Assembly: GCA_030641945.1 (NCBI GenBank)
Contig: DAOWLL010000130.1
Span: 1 to 5,804 of the forward strand
Direction: 5' to 3'
DNA from: Gammaproteobacteria bacterium
Lineage (GTDB): Bacteria; Pseudomonadota; Gammaproteobacteria; SZUA-229
DNA length: 5,804 nucleotides
Both the position numbers and the translations under genes were made by a program. This document shows, in pieces, positions 4,786 to 5,804 of this stretch. The notes beneath the pieces were generated by a model. The model made no database searches. It saw only the letters and a list, made by a program, of their open reading frames with translations, and was not told the DNA's origin. The first letter of the stretch is position 1, and the number at the start of each line of letters is the position of its first letter.

Positions 4786-5250
4786 ATGCTTGCCAGACTA
4801 CTAGTTGAGCATGACCATATTCTGAAGACACTCAACTTACTAGAGATGCAATTTCTGGAATTATGTCGAGGCGATACGCCCGACTACTCATTAATGCGGA
4901 GTATTTTAGTATATATTCAGGAATATCCAGAACATGTACATCACCCACTAGAAGACATGATTTTCTCAATCTTACTTGAGCGTGTAGATGAGGTTAAGTT
5001 AATTCAAGACTTGATAACAGAACACAGGGAATTGGAAATTGAAACACGAAAATTAAGAGAGTCACTTAATTTGTTGGAAAGCGGCATTATTTCTAAGGAA
5101 GAGATAAAGAAACAGCTGTCAGCATTTCTTATTAGGCAACGACAGCATATGTATATTGAAGAAGAAAAGGTGCATCCACTGATTGAAAGTGTTCTAACAG
5201 AAAAAGATTGGGACCATGTTCAATCTGCTGTTCCGCTCTATAAAAACTAA
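4786..5250 (+). CDS. Hemerythrin (HHE) domain protein
   Basis: A 154-residue all-helical cytoplasmic protein with the full set of candidate di-iron ligands: H9/H11 in EHDHI, the H52-x3-E56 motif in HHPLED, H80 in TEHRE, and H121-x3-E125 in HMYIEEE. The order H, HxxxE, H, HxxxE is the hemerythrin signature. Members bind a di-iron centre and may carry or sense O2, handle nitric oxide, or store or repair iron; which applies here cannot be read from sequence. No signal peptide is present. It is not the longer YtfE/Ric type with an N-terminal ScdA-like domain. The ATG has AAAGG at 4768-4772 with a long 13-base spacer; no better start exists before M21. The gene uses many TTA, AAA and ATT codons and is clearly more AT-rich than the neighbouring CBS and TssB-TssC-like genes. 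It ends in tandem TAA stops. Confidence 0.9.
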   Translation: MLARLLVEHDHILKTLNLLEMQFLELCRGDTPDYSLMRSILVYIQEYPEHVHHPLEDMIFSILLERVDEVKLIQDLITEHRELEIETRKLRESLNLLESGIISKEEIKKQLSAFLIRQRQHMYIEEEKVHPLIESVLTEKDWDHVQSAVPLYKN

Positions 5251-5287
5251 TAAATACCTACCAATACGGAATGTCCTTTATAGGATG

Positions 5288-5488
5288 TCAGCTCAACCGG
5301 TCAGCGGATTTTGGGTCGAATTTCACCCCATGATTGCCTAATATTGTCGTAACCTTGTCGCGCGGATCACCAATGTTTACTGTCCAAGCAATATCTCTCA
5401 CAGGCGAGGATTTAGGATTCGTGCCGGTGCAGCTTGTAAATACAAGAATTATTAATGTCGCGAATATACCATCACTGCATTTAGACAC
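5288..5488 (-). CDS. Small predicted lipoprotein with BamE-like motif
   Basis: A 66-residue protein from a GTG start, with AGGAAG at 5504-5499 and a 10-base spacer. The N-terminus has a hydrophobic stretch (IFATLIILVF, 8-17) followed by F-T-S-C20, a usable though imperfect lipobox (Phe at -3 instead of Leu), so lipidation at C20 and envelope location are likely. The mature part contains VNIGDPRDKVTTILG (37-51), which resembles the 'iGmt-x-x-V-x-x-lLG' motif of BamE/SmpA-like lipoproteins. It stops about 15 residues after that motif, shorter than BamE itself, so it is either a mini-lipoprotein or the remnant of a longer one. It is convergent with the hemerythrin gene, 37 bases away, with no clear terminator between them. 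Confidence 0.6.
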   Translation of the reverse strand: MSKCSDGIFATLIILVFTSCTGTNPKSSPVRDIAWTVNIGDPRDKVTTILGNHGVKFDPKSADRLS

Positions 5489-5562
5489 TGTTTATTAGCT
5501 TCCTAATTGTTATCTTGAATCACACAGTTGATGAAAGCGTATTTGCATCATACATTTGAAAA

Positions 5563-5645
5563 GTCTGCTTCGGATCGACAGCTGCCCCTCAGTCCGCAAT
5601 TTTGCTCAAAAGCCACTATCCGGCAGCTTGCGGCCATGAGCAGAC
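5563..5645. repeat. 83-bp symmetric nested inverted repeat
   Basis: GTCTGCT (5563-5569) pairs with AGCAGAC (5639-5645). Inside it, AGCTGCC (5580-5586) pairs with GGCAGCT (5622-5628). The two spacers between the nested arms are both exactly 10 bases, as expected if the whole is one ancestral palindrome that has decayed. It lies between the lipoprotein gene and the terminator of the PEP-CTERM gene. A plus-strand ORF of 71 codons runs through it but has no ribosome site or recognisable motif. Confidence 0.5.
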
Positions 5646-5653
5646 CTTCACAT

Positions 5654-5680
5654 AAACAAAAACGGCTCCCGAAGAAGCCG
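5654..5680 (-). terminator. UUCG-loop intrinsic terminator of the PEP-CTERM gene
   Basis: Read on the minus strand, CGGCTTC pairs with GGAGCCG (one G-T pair) around the stable tetraloop TTCG closed by C-G, followed by TTTTTGTTT. It begins 22 bases after the stop codon of the PEP-CTERM protein. Confidence 0.85.
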
Positions 5681-5702
5681 CGTTTGATTATCTTTTATAC
5701 AG

Positions 5703-5804
5703 CTATGATTTCTTTCTTCTTGCTATCCCAATCAAGCCGATAAGACCAGAACCGAAGAGCCAGATGGCTGCGGGGATTGGTACTACGGAAGTTCGCACAA
5801 GGTA
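5703..5804 (-). CDS. C-terminal tail of a PEP-CTERM protein (5' end outside window)
   Basis: The minus strand encodes 33 residues from the window edge to a TAG at 5705-5703. They contain VPIPAA, a hydrophobic helix (IWLFGSGLIGLIGIA) and a basic end (RRKKS). This is the three-part PEP-CTERM sorting signal in its VPxPAAxWLFGSG form. Proteins with it are exported and then recognised by an exosortase in the inner membrane, usually in bacteria that make exopolysaccharide. The mature part of the protein, and so its function, lies outside the window; no exosortase gene is present here. Confidence 0.85.
   Translation of the reverse strand, partial: YLVRTSVVPIPAAIWLFGSGLIGLIGIARRKKS

Noticed and set aside
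5528..5743. 71-codon plus-strand ORF
   Set aside because: It crosses a structured repeat and two minus-strand signals (terminator and the end of the PEP-CTERM gene), and has no ribosome site or motif.

Overview
The window looks like an accessory, intergenic-rich stretch of a proteobacterial chromosome, most likely a gammaproteobacterium. The support is indirect. A PEP-CTERM sorting tail (VPIPAA, then WLFGSG and an RRKK end) is typical of environmental Proteobacteria with an outer membrane. There is a short lipoprotein with a BamE-like motif, two Fnr/Dnr-type boxes, and several intergenic palindromes built on a GGGnCAGA theme that resembles REP/RAYT-associated repeats of gammaproteobacteria. 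No tRNA, rRNA, CRISPR array or intact transposase gene was seen.

Layout, left to right. 1-890 (-): the first 296 residues of an uncharacterised P-loop ATPase with a BioD/MobB-like Walker A; its C-terminus lies outside the window. 891-1379: a gene-poor gap with hairpins, a doubtful 19-codon leader ORF on the minus strand and a plausible plus-strand promoter. 1380-1652 (+): a small CxxC-x20-CxxC zinc-ribbon protein with two membrane helices, followed by a good intrinsic terminator. 1737-1784: a near-perfect 48-bp palindrome. 1877-1984 (-): a 35-residue single-helix membrane protein with a strong Shine-Dalgarno, its own terminator and an upstream Fnr/Dnr-type box at the exact class II spacing. 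2094-2440: an inverted repeat and a decayed REP-like element. 2441-3994 (+): the largest gene, one polypeptide joining a TssB-like and a TssC-like type VI secretion sheath segment, with no other T6SS gene in view, closed by a terminator. 4148-4579 (+): a two-CBS-domain protein with its own sigma70-like promoter. 4786-5250 (+): an AT-rich hemerythrin (HHE) protein with a second Fnr/Dnr-like box upstream. 5288-5488 (-): a 66-residue lipoprotein from a GTG start. 5563-5645: a symmetric nested inverted repeat. 5703-5804 (-): the last 33 residues of a PEP-CTERM protein, with a UUCG-loop terminator.

Most genes appear to be single transcription units with their own signals rather than one operon. 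The clearest functional thread is low-oxygen or nitric-oxide response: two separate units (the 35-residue membrane protein and the hemerythrin) carry Crp/Fnr-family boxes. The most unusual protein is the orphan TssB-TssC-like fusion. It stops where the sheath core ends, without the usual TssC C-terminal domain, so it may not build an ordinary contractile sheath. Assignments rest on motifs read by eye; no database search was run.
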